A stretch of 64,000 nt of DNA from Cohaesibacter celericrescens. GTDB taxonomy: Bacteria > Pseudomonadota > Alphaproteobacteria > Rhizobiales > Cohaesibacteraceae. The notes under the pieces are model-generated. The model saw only the letters and a program-made list of their open reading frames with translations, was not told where the DNA came from and did not search any database. A program made the translations under genes and the position numbers. Location of the stretch: NCBI RefSeq assembly GCF_002866925.1, contig NZ_PKUQ01000015.1:1-64000 (forward strand), in the 5' to 3' direction. Positions 9,932-19,393 of this stretch are shown here, in pieces (position 1 is the first letter of the stretch; each line of letters opens with the position of its first letter).

Positions 9932-10963
9932 ATGACAGAAAAAAATAATATGAAACGCGTCTTTATAACCGGAACGGCCGGCTTCATTGGCTTCCACTTG
10001 GCCGAATTGCTTTTGCAAGAAGGCCTTGTGGTGCATGGTTACGATGGTATGACCGACTATTATGATGTGGAGTTAAAGCGACAGCGCCATGCAATACTCA
10101 AGCAGCATCAGAATTTTTCCTCAACCGAAGCAAGACTGGAAGAAGAAGAGACATTGGCAGAAGTGGTGAAACGTTTTTCACCTGATATTATTGTGCATTT
10201 GGCAGCCCAAGCCGGTGTCCGCTATAGCATTGATAACCCGCGTTCCTATTTGCAAGCCAACATTGTCGGCAGCTTCAACGTGATGGAGTGCGCACAAAAG
10301 CAAGGTGTTGAGCATTTGTTGATGGCGTCCACCTCATCTGTGTATGGGGCCAACGAAGAAATGCCCTACAAGGAAACAGACAAGGCCGATACGCAAATGT
10401 CCTTCTATGCGGCGAGCAAGAAGGCCACGGAAGCGATGGCCCATTCCTTTGCGCATATTCATGACCTGCCGGTTACCATGTTTCGCTTTTTTACCGTCTA
10501 TGGCCCTTGGGGGAGGCCAGATATGGCTCTGTTCAAATTTACCGATGCCATTTTGGATGGGCGGCCGATCGATATCTATAATCACGGCAAAATGTGGCGC
10601 GATTTTACCTATGTTATCGATCTGGTCAGAGGGATTCGTTTGTTGATGGATGTAGTGCCTGCGCTGCCTGCTGGTCGGGGCTCCATAATTGAAGGCGATT
10701 CACTGTCTCCGGTTGCACCCTTTCGGATCGTCAATATCGGCAATTCCAACAAGGTCCGCCTACTCGATTTTATCGAAGCGATTGAACAGTCATTGGGCAA
10801 AAAGGCGATCCGCAATTTGATGGATATGCAGCAGGGGGATGTTCCCGCCACTTGGGCCGATTCCAGCCTGCTTCATGCGATGACGGGCTATCGCCCAAAA
10901 ACGGGCATAAACGAGGGTATCGAAGCATTTGTGCGTTGGTTTCGGGATTATTACGACAAATAG
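9932..10963 (+). CDS. NAD-dependent epimerase, UDP-glucuronate 4-epimerase-like
   Basis: Extended SDR of 343 residues (337 if ATG 9950 is used). It has FITGTAGFIGFHLAELLLQE, YDGMTDYYDVELKRQRH, HLAAQAGVRYSIDNPRSY, STSSVYGANEEMPY and FYAASKKATEAMAHSF with the Tyr-x3-Lys pair, the order seen in UDP-glucuronate 4-epimerases of the CapI/LspL type. These make UDP-galacturonate for LPS core or capsule. The second glycine motif position reads TGTAGFIG rather than TGAAGFIG, a small variant. It lies 36 bases after manC on the same strand and is probably cotranscribed. The family is clear; the exact sugar is inferred from closest motif resemblance. Confidence 0.82.
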   Translation: MTEKNNMKRVFITGTAGFIGFHLAELLLQEGLVVHGYDGMTDYYDVELKRQRHAILKQHQNFSSTEARLEEEETLAEVVKRFSPDIIVHLAAQAGVRYSIDNPRSYLQANIVGSFNVMECAQKQGVEHLLMASTSSVYGANEEMPYKETDKADTQMSFYAASKKATEAMAHSFAHIHDLPVTMFRFFTVYGPWGRPDMALFKFTDAILDGRPIDIYNHGKMWRDFTYVIDLVRGIRLLMDVVPALPAGRGSIIEGDSLSPVAPFRIVNIGNSNKVRLLDFIEAIEQSLGKKAIRNLMDMQQGDVPATWADSSLLHAMTGYRPKTGINEGIEAFVRWFRDYYDK

Positions 10964-11188
10964 CTCTGCACAACTGCCGGCAAATAAGTGATTTTGCGAC
11001 CTCCTTCTAACTATGAGCCATGCAAAGAGAGCACTTGTTCCAGACCGGCAAATCGCCTTATTCTAGCGCTGTACTATGCCAGTCCCAAGGCAACGATTCC
11101 CAGGACCGCTGGCGCGAAAATTGGCTGAACGGGCCAATGTCGACCTATTGGGTTCGTGTCAGAGATCCGCAAGTATCAAGGTAGCTAT

Positions 11189-12511
11189 ATGATGGCGGAT
11201 AAAAGCTTTCTTAGCGATATACTCAAGCGCATCGCGCGCGCTGGACCATTTTTGTCCTCAAAGAGTCCAATTTCTTCTAGCGATTTGATTCCGCTCTGCA
11301 AAGAGCTGATCAGTGACAAAGGGGAAGCGTCTGGGCTCAAAACGGCACTTAAAATTCTGGATGTTTATGAAGCAGCCACGCCAGAGGAACAGCGTCTTTT
11401 CTTTCTTGATGTCGTTGAGCAATTTGGTGTCGATCACCAAGTTCTGCAGGATGCGATTGATAATTGGCAATCTGGCGACAATGCTTCCGCGCGCGATGTT
11501 TATTTTGCTGCCGAACCCAAAAGCCAAGAGCTTATTCGTCGCCTGAACCGGGTGCCCGGTGCCACTGCACGGCTGGTGAATATGCGCGCCAATTTGCTGG
11601 GCTACTTAAAAGAAAATCCCGAACTGAAAGGCCTCGACGTCGACTTCCGGCACTTGTTCTTTGCATGGTTCAACCGAGGATTTTTGGAAATCGCCCAGAT
11701 CAATTGGTCAACGCCTGCTTCTATTCTGGAAAAAATCATTACCTATGAAGCCGTTCATGAAATCGACGGTTGGGATGATTTGCGCCAGAGGGTGGCCGAA
11801 GCAGACCGCCGCTTGTTCGCCTTTTTCCACCCTGCCATGCCCAAGGATCCATTGATTTTTGTGGAAGTTGCTTTGACCCGTGAGATACCGGGTGCAATTG
11901 CGGGGATTCTCGAACATGAGCGCGAAACGATTGATCCCAATCAAGCGACAGCTGCTGTTTTCTATTCCATTTCCAACTGTCAACGCGGGTTGCGCGGCAT
12001 TTCCTTTGGCAACTTCCTTATCAAACAGGTTGTCACTGAGTTGCAGCGAGAGCTCCCGTCGCTCAATACTTTTGTAACGCTCTCGCCGGTACCAGGATTG
12101 CGTCGATGGATTGATCTGGCGTTAATCAGTGAAGATCCATTGCTACGGCCTGAAGAGCGGACCTTGTTGGCAGCATTGGAAGATGATGCCATGCCACCAG
12201 CCGATCTCACGGCGCGTTTGGCTGCTCGCTATTTGCTGAATGCCCGCAGCAAGAAGGGCACGGCGTTTGATCCGGTCGCCAATTTCCATCTTGGCAATGG
12301 CGCAATATTGCATAAGGTGCATGCTGCAGCAGACTTGTCAGAGCGTGGCAAGAAAATCAGTTGGGGCGTGATGGTCAACTATCTCTACAATGAAGCCAAA
12401 ATTGAAGAGCACCATCAGGCCTATGCAACGGACAGCTCGGTTGCTTCCTCGTCGGAAGTAAAATCCCTTGCCAATGCAAAAACCAAAGCTTCTGCTGTCG
12501 CGCCAGCCTGA
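11189..12511 (+). CDS. Malonyl-CoA decarboxylase
   Basis: Decarboxylates malonyl-CoA to acetyl-CoA, allowing growth on malonate or control of malonyl-CoA levels. The 440-residue protein has an N-terminal all-helical oligomerisation half and the C-terminal GNAT-like catalytic half with AAVFYSISNCQRGLRGISFG, NFLIKQVVTELQ and TFVTLSPVPGLRRWI, which are highly typical of the family. The C-terminal VHAAADLSERGKKISWGVMVNYLY also fits. ATG 11189 with AAGG at 11178-11181 is preferred; a GTG at 11156 extends the frame by 11 residues. In rhizobia it is often MatA beside MatB (malonyl-CoA synthetase) and MatR, but neither is here; it appears to be a single-gene unit ending in a terminator. Confidence 0.93.
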   Translation: MMADKSFLSDILKRIARAGPFLSSKSPISSSDLIPLCKELISDKGEASGLKTALKILDVYEAATPEEQRLFFLDVVEQFGVDHQVLQDAIDNWQSGDNASARDVYFAAEPKSQELIRRLNRVPGATARLVNMRANLLGYLKENPELKGLDVDFRHLFFAWFNRGFLEIAQINWSTPASILEKIITYEAVHEIDGWDDLRQRVAEADRRLFAFFHPAMPKDPLIFVEVALTREIPGAIAGILEHERETIDPNQATAAVFYSISNCQRGLRGISFGNFLIKQVVTELQRELPSLNTFVTLSPVPGLRRWIDLALISEDPLLRPEERTLLAALEDDAMPPADLTARLAARYLLNARSKKGTAFDPVANFHLGNGAILHKVHAAADLSERGKKISWGVMVNYLYNEAKIEEHHQAYATDSSVASSSEVKSLANAKTKASAVAPA

Positions 12512-12553
12512 TTTGACGCGATAGTTGACGGTGGCATTAGATGAGCGATGAAT

Positions 12554-12580
12554 AGGGCGGATTTTCCGCCCTTTCTGTTT
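12554..12580 (+). terminator. Terminator after malonyl-CoA decarboxylase
   Basis: AGGGCGGA, TTT loop, TCCGCCCT, then TTCTGTTTG: a perfect 8-bp GC-rich stem with a moderate T-run, 40 bases after the stop codon. Confidence 0.85.
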
Positions 12581-12738
12581 GTGAATTTCTTATTCTGCGT
12601 TTGACAGCAGAGGCCTGTTTGCCACTAATCTTTAGTATTAAACAGTTATGTTATATGGGGAATTGTACATAATATCGAATATTAACCAAGTCTCCACCAA
12701 ATTTACATAGTCTTTCCAGAGAAGCTGTTTTGTTCGTT

Positions 12739-12754
12739 TTGTGTCAGATCACAA
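12739..12754. promoter_or_regulatory. Inverted repeat TTGTG-N6-CACAA upstream of chemoreceptor
   Basis: A perfect 5-bp inverted repeat with 6-base spacer, 57 bases before the chemoreceptor start, in an AT-rich gap of about 300 bases. It resembles a dimeric regulator site; the spacing does not fit the standard CRP consensus. The regulator is unknown. Confidence 0.3.
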
Positions 12755-12810
12755 GACTTTGCATGAGTACAAAATAGACAGCAATAAACAATATGTGAAC
12801 TGGAAAAACT

Positions 12811-14487
12811 ATGCATCTGACTATTGCAAAACGTCTTTATCTACTTGTGGGTGTATTCTTTCTTGGGCTCGCGATTTTGGCCTTTTCTATGAATGTTCAG
12901 TCAGCAAATGACTTGACCGAACAAAAGGCAATGGAGCTGCAAAGTCTTGTCGATTCTGCAGTGAATATTGCCAAGGCTAACCATGAAGCCGCTGAAGCCG
13001 GTGCAATGAGCGAAGAAGATGCCAAACTGGCGACCGTCAATGCCATTCGTGCCATGCGTTATCGCGGAAGTGAGTATTTCTGGATCAATGATATGAACAA
13101 TGTCATGGTCATGCATGCGGCCAAGCCATCAATGGATGGCAAAAATTTCTCGACCCTGAAAGATACCAATGGTGTCGCAATCTTTCCTGCCTTTCTTGAA
13201 GTGGTCAAAGCCGATGGTGCCGGGTTCGTTGAGTATACGTGGCCCAAAGCCGGTTCAGAAAAACCCATAGACAAACTCTCCTATGTCAAAGGCTTTGCTC
13301 CTTGGGGGTGGATCGTCGGCACGGGTGTCTACATAGATGATCTTCAGGCCGTTCTATGGAGCAACACACAAATGCTGTTGATCGGGGTCGCGATCATCCT
13401 TTCAATTTGTCTGGCTTTCGCTTGGTTCACATTGCGGTCGATTCTGACGCCAATGGGGTCCCTCAAACGCGCGATGATCCGATTGGCTGCCAATGAACCT
13501 ATCAAAACTGTGCCAGCCGAAGGGCGCCAAGATGAACTGGGTGAGATGGCAAAAGCGGTGGCCACATTCAAGGAAATGAATGATGAGCGCAAACGATTGT
13601 CAGAACAGCAAAATACGGATCAGGCTACGCAGGTCAAAAAGCAGGCACAGGTTGATCAGTTGATTGAAGCGTTCCGGTCGGATGCTGCGACTGAGCTAAA
13701 AGTGGTGTCCGAACAAATGGCCCGTTTGCAGTCCACCGCGGGCAGTTTGACATCGCTATCGCAGTCCACCGCGGATCGTTCGTCACAGGCTCAAAATGCA
13801 GCCTCTCAGGCCTCGTCCAACGTTCAGACCGTTGCAGCCGCCAGTGAAGAATTTGCTGCATCAATTTCCGAGATTGGACGTCAGGTCGATCAAGCCACCA
13901 ATGCAGTCAATACCGCGATGGTCACCACGGGAGCGGCGAATGAACGTGTTGGCAGTCTTGCCAACGCTGCTCAACAAATCGGCGAAGTGGTAAGCCTTAT
14001 TCGTGATATTGCCGAACAGACCAATCTCTTGGCTCTCAATGCCACCATCGAGGCGGCTCGGGCCGGTGAGATGGGCAAGGGGTTCGCCGTTGTTGCCTCT
14101 GAAGTGAAAGAACTAGCCACCCAGACCTCCAAAGCCACAGAGCAGATTTCCAATCAGATCACCACGATCCAGAATGAAACGCAGGAAGCGGTTCATGCGA
14201 TCGAGGAAATTGGTACGACGATTGAGCAGGTCAACAATTATACTGCCTCCATCTCTGAAGCGGTGCAGCAACAAAATCTTGCCACGTCCGAGATCGCCAG
14301 TTCCATTCAGGAAGCAGCTGTCGGCACATCGGCTGTTAGTCAGGATATCGAAGTTGTCTCCGGTGCGGTGACACAAACCAACAAAGCCGTTGACGAGGTC
14401 AACGCGGTGTCAACAGACGTGACGCAATGCGCATCAGGTCTCTCAGACACCGTGGATCGCTTCCTCACAAAGGTTGCTGCGGCCTAA
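12811..14487 (+). CDS. Methyl-accepting chemotaxis protein with single Cache domain
   Basis: A 558-residue membrane chemoreceptor. Transmembrane helix 1 is at about 9-27, a periplasmic single Cache domain follows ([14 protein letters not shown] at 89-102 and [14 protein letters not shown] at 164-177 are its hallmarks), then helix 2 at about 188-207, a HAMP linker at about 208-265, and the cytoplasmic signalling domain with the conserved hairpin tip [20 protein letters not shown]. Cache domains of this kind often bind small carboxylates, but the ligand cannot be read from sequence. The C-terminus ends KVAAA with no NWETF-type CheR/CheB docking pentapeptide. It stands alone, with its own terminator. 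Confidence 0.93.
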   Translation: MHLTIAKRLYLLVGVFFLGLAILAFSMNVQSANDLTEQKAMELQSLVDSAVNIAKANHEAAEAGAMSEEDAKLATVNAIRAMRYRGSEYFWINDMNNVMVMHAAKPSMDGKNFSTLKDTNGVAIFPAFLEVVKADGAGFVEYTWPKAGSEKPIDKLSYVKGFAPWGWIVGTGVYIDDLQAVLWSNTQMLLIGVAIILSICLAFAWFTLRSILTPMGSLKRAMIRLAANEPIKTVPAEGRQDELGEMAKAVATFKEMNDERKRLSEQQNTDQATQVKKQAQVDQLIEAFRSDAATELKVVSEQMARLQSTAGSLTSLSQSTADRSSQAQNAASQASSNVQTVAAASEEFAASISEIGRQVDQATNAVNTAMVTTGAANERVGSLANAAQQIGEVVSLIRDIAEQTNLLALNATIEAARAGEMGKGFAVVASEVKELATQTSKATEQISNQITTIQNETQEAVHAIEEIGTTIEQVNNYTASISEAVQQQNLATSEIASSIQEAAVGTSAVSQDIEVVSGAVTQTNKAVDEVNAVSTDVTQCASGLSDTVDRFLTKVAAA

Positions 14488-14519
14488 GAGATCGGCTTTC
14501 CGGCAATAGATTAAGACTG

Positions 14520-14548
14520 AAGGGCGGGCCTCCCGCCCTTTTTATTTG
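14520..14548 (+). terminator. Terminator after chemoreceptor
   Basis: AGGGCGGG, CCT loop, CCCGCCCT followed by TTTTTATTT; about 34 bases after the stop codon. Confidence 0.9.
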
Positions 14549-14636
14549 CGCCACAATCGTTCAGAAGCTATAGAAGGCACCCAAGCTTTATACGAGGCAT
14601 TGCCTCATTCTAACCGACGATGGCCAAAGGACGATT

Positions 14637-15842
14637 ATGGCGAACAGGCGCGGCAACAAGCCATCCAACACCCCTTCTAGACGGTCTGACAACAAGAGCA
14701 GTCGAGATAAGACCCGACAGCATTCCGCCAATAAGACAGGCGAAACGAAGGGACGTGGTGCTCTATCTTCGCAAAAGCCTGCCTTCAGACCGGGCCGCGT
14801 TGTCAAACATAATAAAGAGCAGACGCAAGCCAAGGCGCAGGATCGCGTGTCCGAACGCCCTCAGCATGAGGAGCGTGCGCCCTTTATTCTACCGCCACGA
14901 CCACAAGGACCCGTACCGCGCCGTGCGCCTTTTGAGCTAATGGTCACCCAGCCATGGGATCACTATGCCTTACTGGATATGGGGCATGGTCAAAAGCTGG
15001 AGCGCTATGGTGCTTACAGCATTGTGCGGCCCGAACCGCAAGCCATGGGCAGTCCTCGCCTTGATAAAAGCGTTTGGGATGCTGCCGATGCCGTGTTTTC
15101 CGGTGATCTGGAAGAAGAAGGCCCGGGCCGCTGGCGCTACCTTCAGCCGCTGGGAGAAACATGGCAAACCCATTGGGATGACATTCGTTTCTATGGTCGC
15201 TTCACTGCCTTTCGTCATGTCGGGTTTTTCCCCGAACAGGCCGCCCATTGGCAATGGATGGACAAACAGTTGCGCTCGGCCTATTTGGGGCGCCCACCCA
15301 AGGTGCTCAATCTGTTTGGCTATTCCGGTGTTGCCTCTCTGGTCGCCGCCCGCGCAGGGGCTGAAGTCACCCATGTGGACGCCTCCAAAAAGGCCGTCGC
15401 CTATGGTAAGGAAAACCAGATGCTGGCCGGCTTGGACGACAAGCCCATCCGCTGGATTGTTGATGACGCTATGAAATTTGTTCAGCGCGAAATCCGTCGC
15501 GGTAACGTCTATGACGGCATTTTGCTTGATCCGCCCAAATTTGGCCGCGGTCCCAAGGGCGAGGTTTGGCAGTTGTTTGAAATGCTGCCCGAAATGCTCG
15601 ATGCCTGCCGCCAGATTCTATCAGATAAAGCGTTATTCTACACTCTGACCGCCTATGCCATGCGCGCTTCTTACGCAGCTTTTGATGAATTGATGATTGA
15701 AGTGATGACCGGGCAGGGCGGTATTGTGGAATCGGGTGAGTTGATGATCGCCGAGGAAGGCGGTGCGCGGAACCTCAATACCTCGCTCTATACCCGTTGG
15801 CGGCCCCTTAATAAAGACGAACAGGAGACTGGTGATGAGTGA
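14637..15842 (+). CDS. Class I SAM-dependent rRNA methyltransferase, RlmI-like
   Basis: A 401-residue methyltransferase. The first 70 or so residues are a low-complexity Arg/Lys/Ser-rich tail (MANRRGNKPSNTPSRRSDNK), likely RNA-binding and disordered. The catalytic domain has motif I VLNLFGYSGVASLVAARAGA, the acidic VDASKKAV, and motif IV LLDPPKFGRGPKGEVW as in the RlmI/RlmK-type 23S rRNA methyltransferases. The basic tail replaces the PUA domain found in E. coli RlmI. The stop overlaps the start of the TrmH-family gene by 8 bases, so two RNA methyltransferases are translationally coupled. The methylated position is not predictable. Confidence 0.8.
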   Translation: MANRRGNKPSNTPSRRSDNKSSRDKTRQHSANKTGETKGRGALSSQKPAFRPGRVVKHNKEQTQAKAQDRVSERPQHEERAPFILPPRPQGPVPRRAPFELMVTQPWDHYALLDMGHGQKLERYGAYSIVRPEPQAMGSPRLDKSVWDAADAVFSGDLEEEGPGRWRYLQPLGETWQTHWDDIRFYGRFTAFRHVGFFPEQAAHWQWMDKQLRSAYLGRPPKVLNLFGYSGVASLVAARAGAEVTHVDASKKAVAYGKENQMLAGLDDKPIRWIVDDAMKFVQREIRRGNVYDGILLDPPKFGRGPKGEVWQLFEMLPEMLDACRQILSDKALFYTLTAYAMRASYAAFDELMIEVMTGQGGIVESGELMIAEEGGARNLNTSLYTRWRPLNKDEQETGDE

Positions 15843-16680
15843 GAGCCGTGCACAAAAAAATGGCCTGATTAAAGAAATCACCGCTGTTTCCAATCAACAT
15901 ATCAAGGATATCCGCGCGCTGGAGCGCCGCAAGGTGCGCAACCAAACGGGCCTGTTTATGGCCGAGGGGTTGCAGCTGGTGGCCTTCGCGCTAGACGCTG
16001 GATGGGAAGCCGAAACGCTGGTCTATGCCAAAAACATCAAGACCCATGAATTGGTGGAGAAAGTGGCTTCCAAGGTCTATGCCAAAGGCGGGCTCATACT
16101 GGAGGTCTCCGAACAGGTGCTGTCCAAGCTGACCCACAGGGACAATCCACAGCATGTGATTGGCGTCTTTCGCCAGCGTTATGGCACATTATCTGATCTG
16201 GCCACTGATATCGCGACTGCTGGCGGAGACATGGTGGTCGCCATGGAAGGTGTCAAAGACCCCGGCAATTTGGGCACTACGATCCGTACAGCTGATGCGG
16301 TGGGTGCCAGCGCTTTGGTGTTGATTGGCGAAACCACAGATCCTTTCAGTCTGGAAGCGGTGCGCGCCACGATGGGCTCGGTTTTTCACATCCCGCTTTA
16401 TCGCGCCACAAGCGAAGAATTTTTGACCTGGCGATCAAGCTGGCCAGGCGAGATGGTGGGTACACACCTCAAGGGCGCGGTCGACTATCGCAAGGTCAAA
16501 CCCAGAGATCCTGTGTTGGTTCTGATGGGCAATGAAAAATCCGGTCTCAATGACGCATTTGCCAACGCGTGTGATCACTTGGTCAAAATCCCCATGGACG
16601 GCCGTGCCGAAAGTCTCAATCTGGCCGTTTCCACCGGAATCACACTTTTTCGTTTGCGTGAAGGCAAGTTGGGTCTGTAA
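15835..16680 (+). CDS. SpoU/TrmH-family RNA methyltransferase
   Basis: A 281-residue SPOUT (knotted) 2'-O-methyltransferase. The N-terminal substrate-binding part has QTGLFMAEGLQLVAFAL; the catalytic part has the three SpoU motifs: GVKDPGNLGTTIRTADAVGA, VLVLMGNEKSGL and IPMDGRAESLNLAVSTGITL. It methylates a ribose in rRNA or tRNA; RlmB-like and TrmH-like proteins cannot be separated by eye. ATG 15835 lies inside the end of the preceding methyltransferase (overlap ATGAGTGA), so both are made from one mRNA. An in-frame TTG at 15763 is unlikely. Confidence 0.9.
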   Translation: MSESRAQKNGLIKEITAVSNQHIKDIRALERRKVRNQTGLFMAEGLQLVAFALDAGWEAETLVYAKNIKTHELVEKVASKVYAKGGLILEVSEQVLSKLTHRDNPQHVIGVFRQRYGTLSDLATDIATAGGDMVVAMEGVKDPGNLGTTIRTADAVGASALVLIGETTDPFSLEAVRATMGSVFHIPLYRATSEEFLTWRSSWPGEMVGTHLKGAVDYRKVKPRDPVLVLMGNEKSGLNDAFANACDHLVKIPMDGRAESLNLAVSTGITLFRLREGKLGL

Positions 16681-16745
16681 AATCCCTTAGTGCGCCTCTT
16701 CAAAGGGTGACTTTACAAATACCTCCGACTCAAAAGGGGCCACTT

Positions 16746-17387
16746 ATGAGCCAGCCACTTCGCATTGATATCATTTCTGACGTTGTTTGCCCGTGGTGCG
16801 CCATCGGCTACAATCAGCTGCGCACAGCGCTTGAGGAAATGAAGTTGGAAGCCGATATCCATTGGCATCCATATCAGCTCAATCCGGAAATTCCGCCACA
16901 GGGCAAAAATCTGGCTGTCCATTTGGCCGGAAAATATGGCATCACGCCTGAACAAAGCATCGCCAATCGCGGGCGCATCACCCAGCTTGGTGCCGATGTC
17001 GGTTTCACTTTCAATTTCACGTCGGAGACCTGCACCTATAACACCCTGCATGCGCATCAGTTGATTCATTGGGCGAACGAGTTTGGCAAAGAGCACGCAA
17101 TGAAACTGGCGCTGCTCGAAAGCTATTTCACCGACGGCAAAAATGTCAGCGATCTTGATATTCTGGTCGAGGCTGCGATTTCGGTGGGGCTTGATGGCGA
17201 CGTGGCACGGCACATTTTGGAATCGAACAAATATGAAGCGCTTGTGCGCGAGCATATGAATTTCTGGAGAGACCAAGGCATCACCGGCGTTCCCGCTGTT
17301 GTGATCAATTCCAAATTTCTGGTCAATGGTGCCGCAGGCGTCGAACAATTCAAACAAGCCATCAATGGCGCGGTTGTTGATGGGTGA
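16746..17387 (+). CDS. DsbA-family oxidoreductase, FrnE-like
   Basis: A 213-residue thioredoxin-fold protein with an inserted helical domain. The active-site CPWC is at residues 15-18 (DVVCPWCAIG) and the cis-proline loop is GITGVPAVVINS, followed by VNGAAGVEQF, all as in FrnE/YwbO proteins. There is no signal peptide, so it acts in the cytoplasm, probably as a disulfide isomerase or oxidoreductase in stress tolerance. ATG 16746 is chosen because AAAAGGGG sits 8 bases upstream. It follows the methyltransferase pair by 65 bases. Confidence 0.88.
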   Translation: MSQPLRIDIISDVVCPWCAIGYNQLRTALEEMKLEADIHWHPYQLNPEIPPQGKNLAVHLAGKYGITPEQSIANRGRITQLGADVGFTFNFTSETCTYNTLHAHQLIHWANEFGKEHAMKLALLESYFTDGKNVSDLDILVEAAISVGLDGDVARHILESNKYEALVREHMNFWRDQGITGVPAVVINSKFLVNGAAGVEQFKQAINGAVVDG

Positions 17388-17559
17388 AGGCTGAGCGAGC
17401 CTTCCTACCTGATGAGAAGAGAGAGAATACTTCGTCATATTCCCCTCGCATCCTATTTCGCGCTTTCCTCTGCGGGCGGAGTTTGTTTATAAAGCCTGTC
17501 TATAAGCAAATATTGAAGATACGATCCACTTCCTGCCAGTCAGAGAGAAAGGCTAGCGC

Positions 17560-18384
17560 ATGCCTATCGAGCAAATTATTGTTATTGCGATCATCCAAGG
17601 CATTACCGAGTTTCTTCCCATTTCCTCTTCAGGCCATCTGGCCATTATATCGGATATAACCGGTTGGGCCGATCAGGGCCTTGCCATGGACGTTATGGTG
17701 CATGTCGGCTCACTGTTTGCCATCATCACGTATTTCTGGCGCGATGTGCTCGGCCTTGTACAGGGCGTGTTTGCATTGCTACGTGGTCGCCTAACCGATC
17801 ATGGGCGCCTTGCCATCTATATCGTTCTGGCCACCATCCCCGCCGTTATTTTTGGTCTGTTCTTGAAAAAGATGGGCTACATCGACGCGCTACGGGCGGA
17901 TGATGTTTTAAAACTGCAAGTGATTGGCTGGACCGCCATTGTTTATGGCACATTGCTTTATATCGCGGATCGCATCAGTCCAAATCTGAAGTCGATGGAA
18001 GACATGAAATTGCCGCCGGCGCTAATCATCGGCTTGGCCCAAATGCTGGCACTGATTCCCGGCACCAGCCGTTCGGGCATTACAATGACTGCGGCGCGCT
18101 TTCTCGGTTTTTCACGGCCTGAAGCAGCGCGGTTTTCTTTCTTGCTTGGCATGCCAGCCATTGCCGGAGCTGGTCTGTTGACTGTGAAAGAGGCCATCGA
18201 CACAGGCACAACCATTTCTTCCGATATTTGGCTGGCAGCAGGCATCTCGTTTCTTGCGTCCTTTGCAGCCATTGCTTTTTTGATGGCGCTCGTAAAGCGA
18301 ATGAGCTTCCTGCCGTTTGCCATTTACCGCTTTGCACTAGGACTGTTTTTGCTGTCAATCGCCTACGGATTTGTAACCCTGTAA
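17560..18384 (+). CDS. uppP: Undecaprenyl-diphosphatase
   Basis: Integral membrane enzyme (BacA/UppP) that dephosphorylates undecaprenyl pyrophosphate to recycle the lipid carrier for peptidoglycan and O-antigen; overexpression gives bacitracin resistance. The 274-residue protein has motif 1 IQGITEFLPISSSGHL near the N-terminus and motif 2 PGTSRSGITMTAARFLGFSR, with hydrophobic segments throughout, matching the family's length (about 270) and eight-helix topology. ATG 17560 follows GAGAGAAAGG. It is preceded by a 170-base gap. Confidence 0.96.
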   Translation: MPIEQIIVIAIIQGITEFLPISSSGHLAIISDITGWADQGLAMDVMVHVGSLFAIITYFWRDVLGLVQGVFALLRGRLTDHGRLAIYIVLATIPAVIFGLFLKKMGYIDALRADDVLKLQVIGWTAIVYGTLLYIADRISPNLKSMEDMKLPPALIIGLAQMLALIPGTSRSGITMTAARFLGFSRPEAARFSFLLGMPAIAGAGLLTVKEAIDTGTTISSDIWLAAGISFLASFAAIAFLMALVKRMSFLPFAIYRFALGLFLLSIAYGFVTL

Positions 18385-18700
18385 TGGGCGCTCGTGGAGA
18401 TTGCCTGAATTGATTTGGTAGTGGGAAAGCCGTAAGCGATTTCACTGTAAGCATCAGACTTATGGAACAAGGTGGTGATAATGTTGTCACCTTGTTCAAT
18501 TCTACTCTGGAAGATCGGCGCAACTGCCTTTATGGTCGCCTTCCGCCTGATCAGGAAAATTGGGCCAAGACGCAATATTGGTATGCTCTTAAAGTATGTC
18601 CATTAAATTGCTGATAATCATATTGTTATTGAATAGACTGGTGCTGAGGGTTTGTCAGCTACCGGTTCAATAAGCGCGGGTTGAAAGAGGCTACACAAGC
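18385..18700. other. Gene-free region between uppP and GST
   Basis: About 316 bases; short overlapping frames only, no recognisable domain, no clear terminator. Confidence 0.4.
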
Positions 18701-19393
18701 ATGTTGCTGCTCTATCACAATTTGATGTCAGTTCCGTCCCGTTTTGTGCGGCTTGTTTTGGCTGAGTGCAAAGCCGGTGCAGAGCTGACCGAAATCCTGC
18801 CTTGGGATCGAAAAGAAGACTTTCTTCTGGTCAATCCGGCTGGATCTGTCCCTGTTTTGCGCGAGAATGATGGCCCGCCCGTCTGCAGTGCCAGTGTGAT
18901 CGCGGAATATCTTGACGAAACGCGTGGCTATTCGCTGGGCACTCGACGTCTACTGCCTGATCATCCCAATGGACGCGCCGAAGTGCGCCGCCTTATGCAA
19001 TGGTTCTTGGAAAAAGCGGTTGATGAGAGTGGCCAATTCTTTATTGAAGAAAAAATCTACAAGCGCATGCGCCGCCCTGGCGAAGGGGGGGGACCACCTG
19101 ATTCGACTACCTTGCGTGCCGCCCGCGGCAACCTGAAAATCCATCTCAAATATATTGCCTATCTGGCCGAACGACGCAATTGGTTGGCAGGGGAGCAATT
19201 TTCTTATGCCGATCTCGCTGCTGGGGCTTTTCTGTCGACAATCGACTATTTGGGCGAAGTGCCTTGGGACAAAGAGCCGGTCGTCAAGGACTGGTATCAG
19301 CGCATCAAATCCCGTCCTGCCTTCCGTCCCATCTTGGCCGATAGCATCAAGGGCATTCCAGCCGCGAACCATTATATGGATTTGGACTTTTAG
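18701..19393 (+). CDS. Glutathione S-transferase family protein
   Basis: A 230-residue cytoplasmic protein with an N-terminal thioredoxin-fold GST domain (LLLYHNLMSVPSRFVRLVL; VNPAGSVPVLRENDG gives the cis-proline; PPVCSASVIAEYLDE gives the glutathione gamma-glutamyl-binding Ser region) and a helical C-terminal domain ending with FSYADLAAGAFLSTIDYLGE. The family is secure but substrate is unknown. Its TAG stop overlaps the GTG start of queG by one base, suggesting cotranslation. Confidence 0.88.
   Translation: MLLLYHNLMSVPSRFVRLVLAECKAGAELTEILPWDRKEDFLLVNPAGSVPVLRENDGPPVCSASVIAEYLDETRGYSLGTRRLLPDHPNGRAEVRRLMQWFLEKAVDESGQFFIEEKIYKRMRRPGEGGGPPDSTTLRAARGNLKIHLKYIAYLAERRNWLAGEQFSYADLAAGAFLSTIDYLGEVPWDKEPVVKDWYQRIKSRPAFRPILADSIKGIPAANHYMDLDF

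Noticed and set aside
12739..12754. CRP site upstream of the chemoreceptor
   Set aside because: The half-sites TGTG and CACA are 6 rather than 8 bases apart, so the CRP consensus does not fit; kept only as an inverted repeat.
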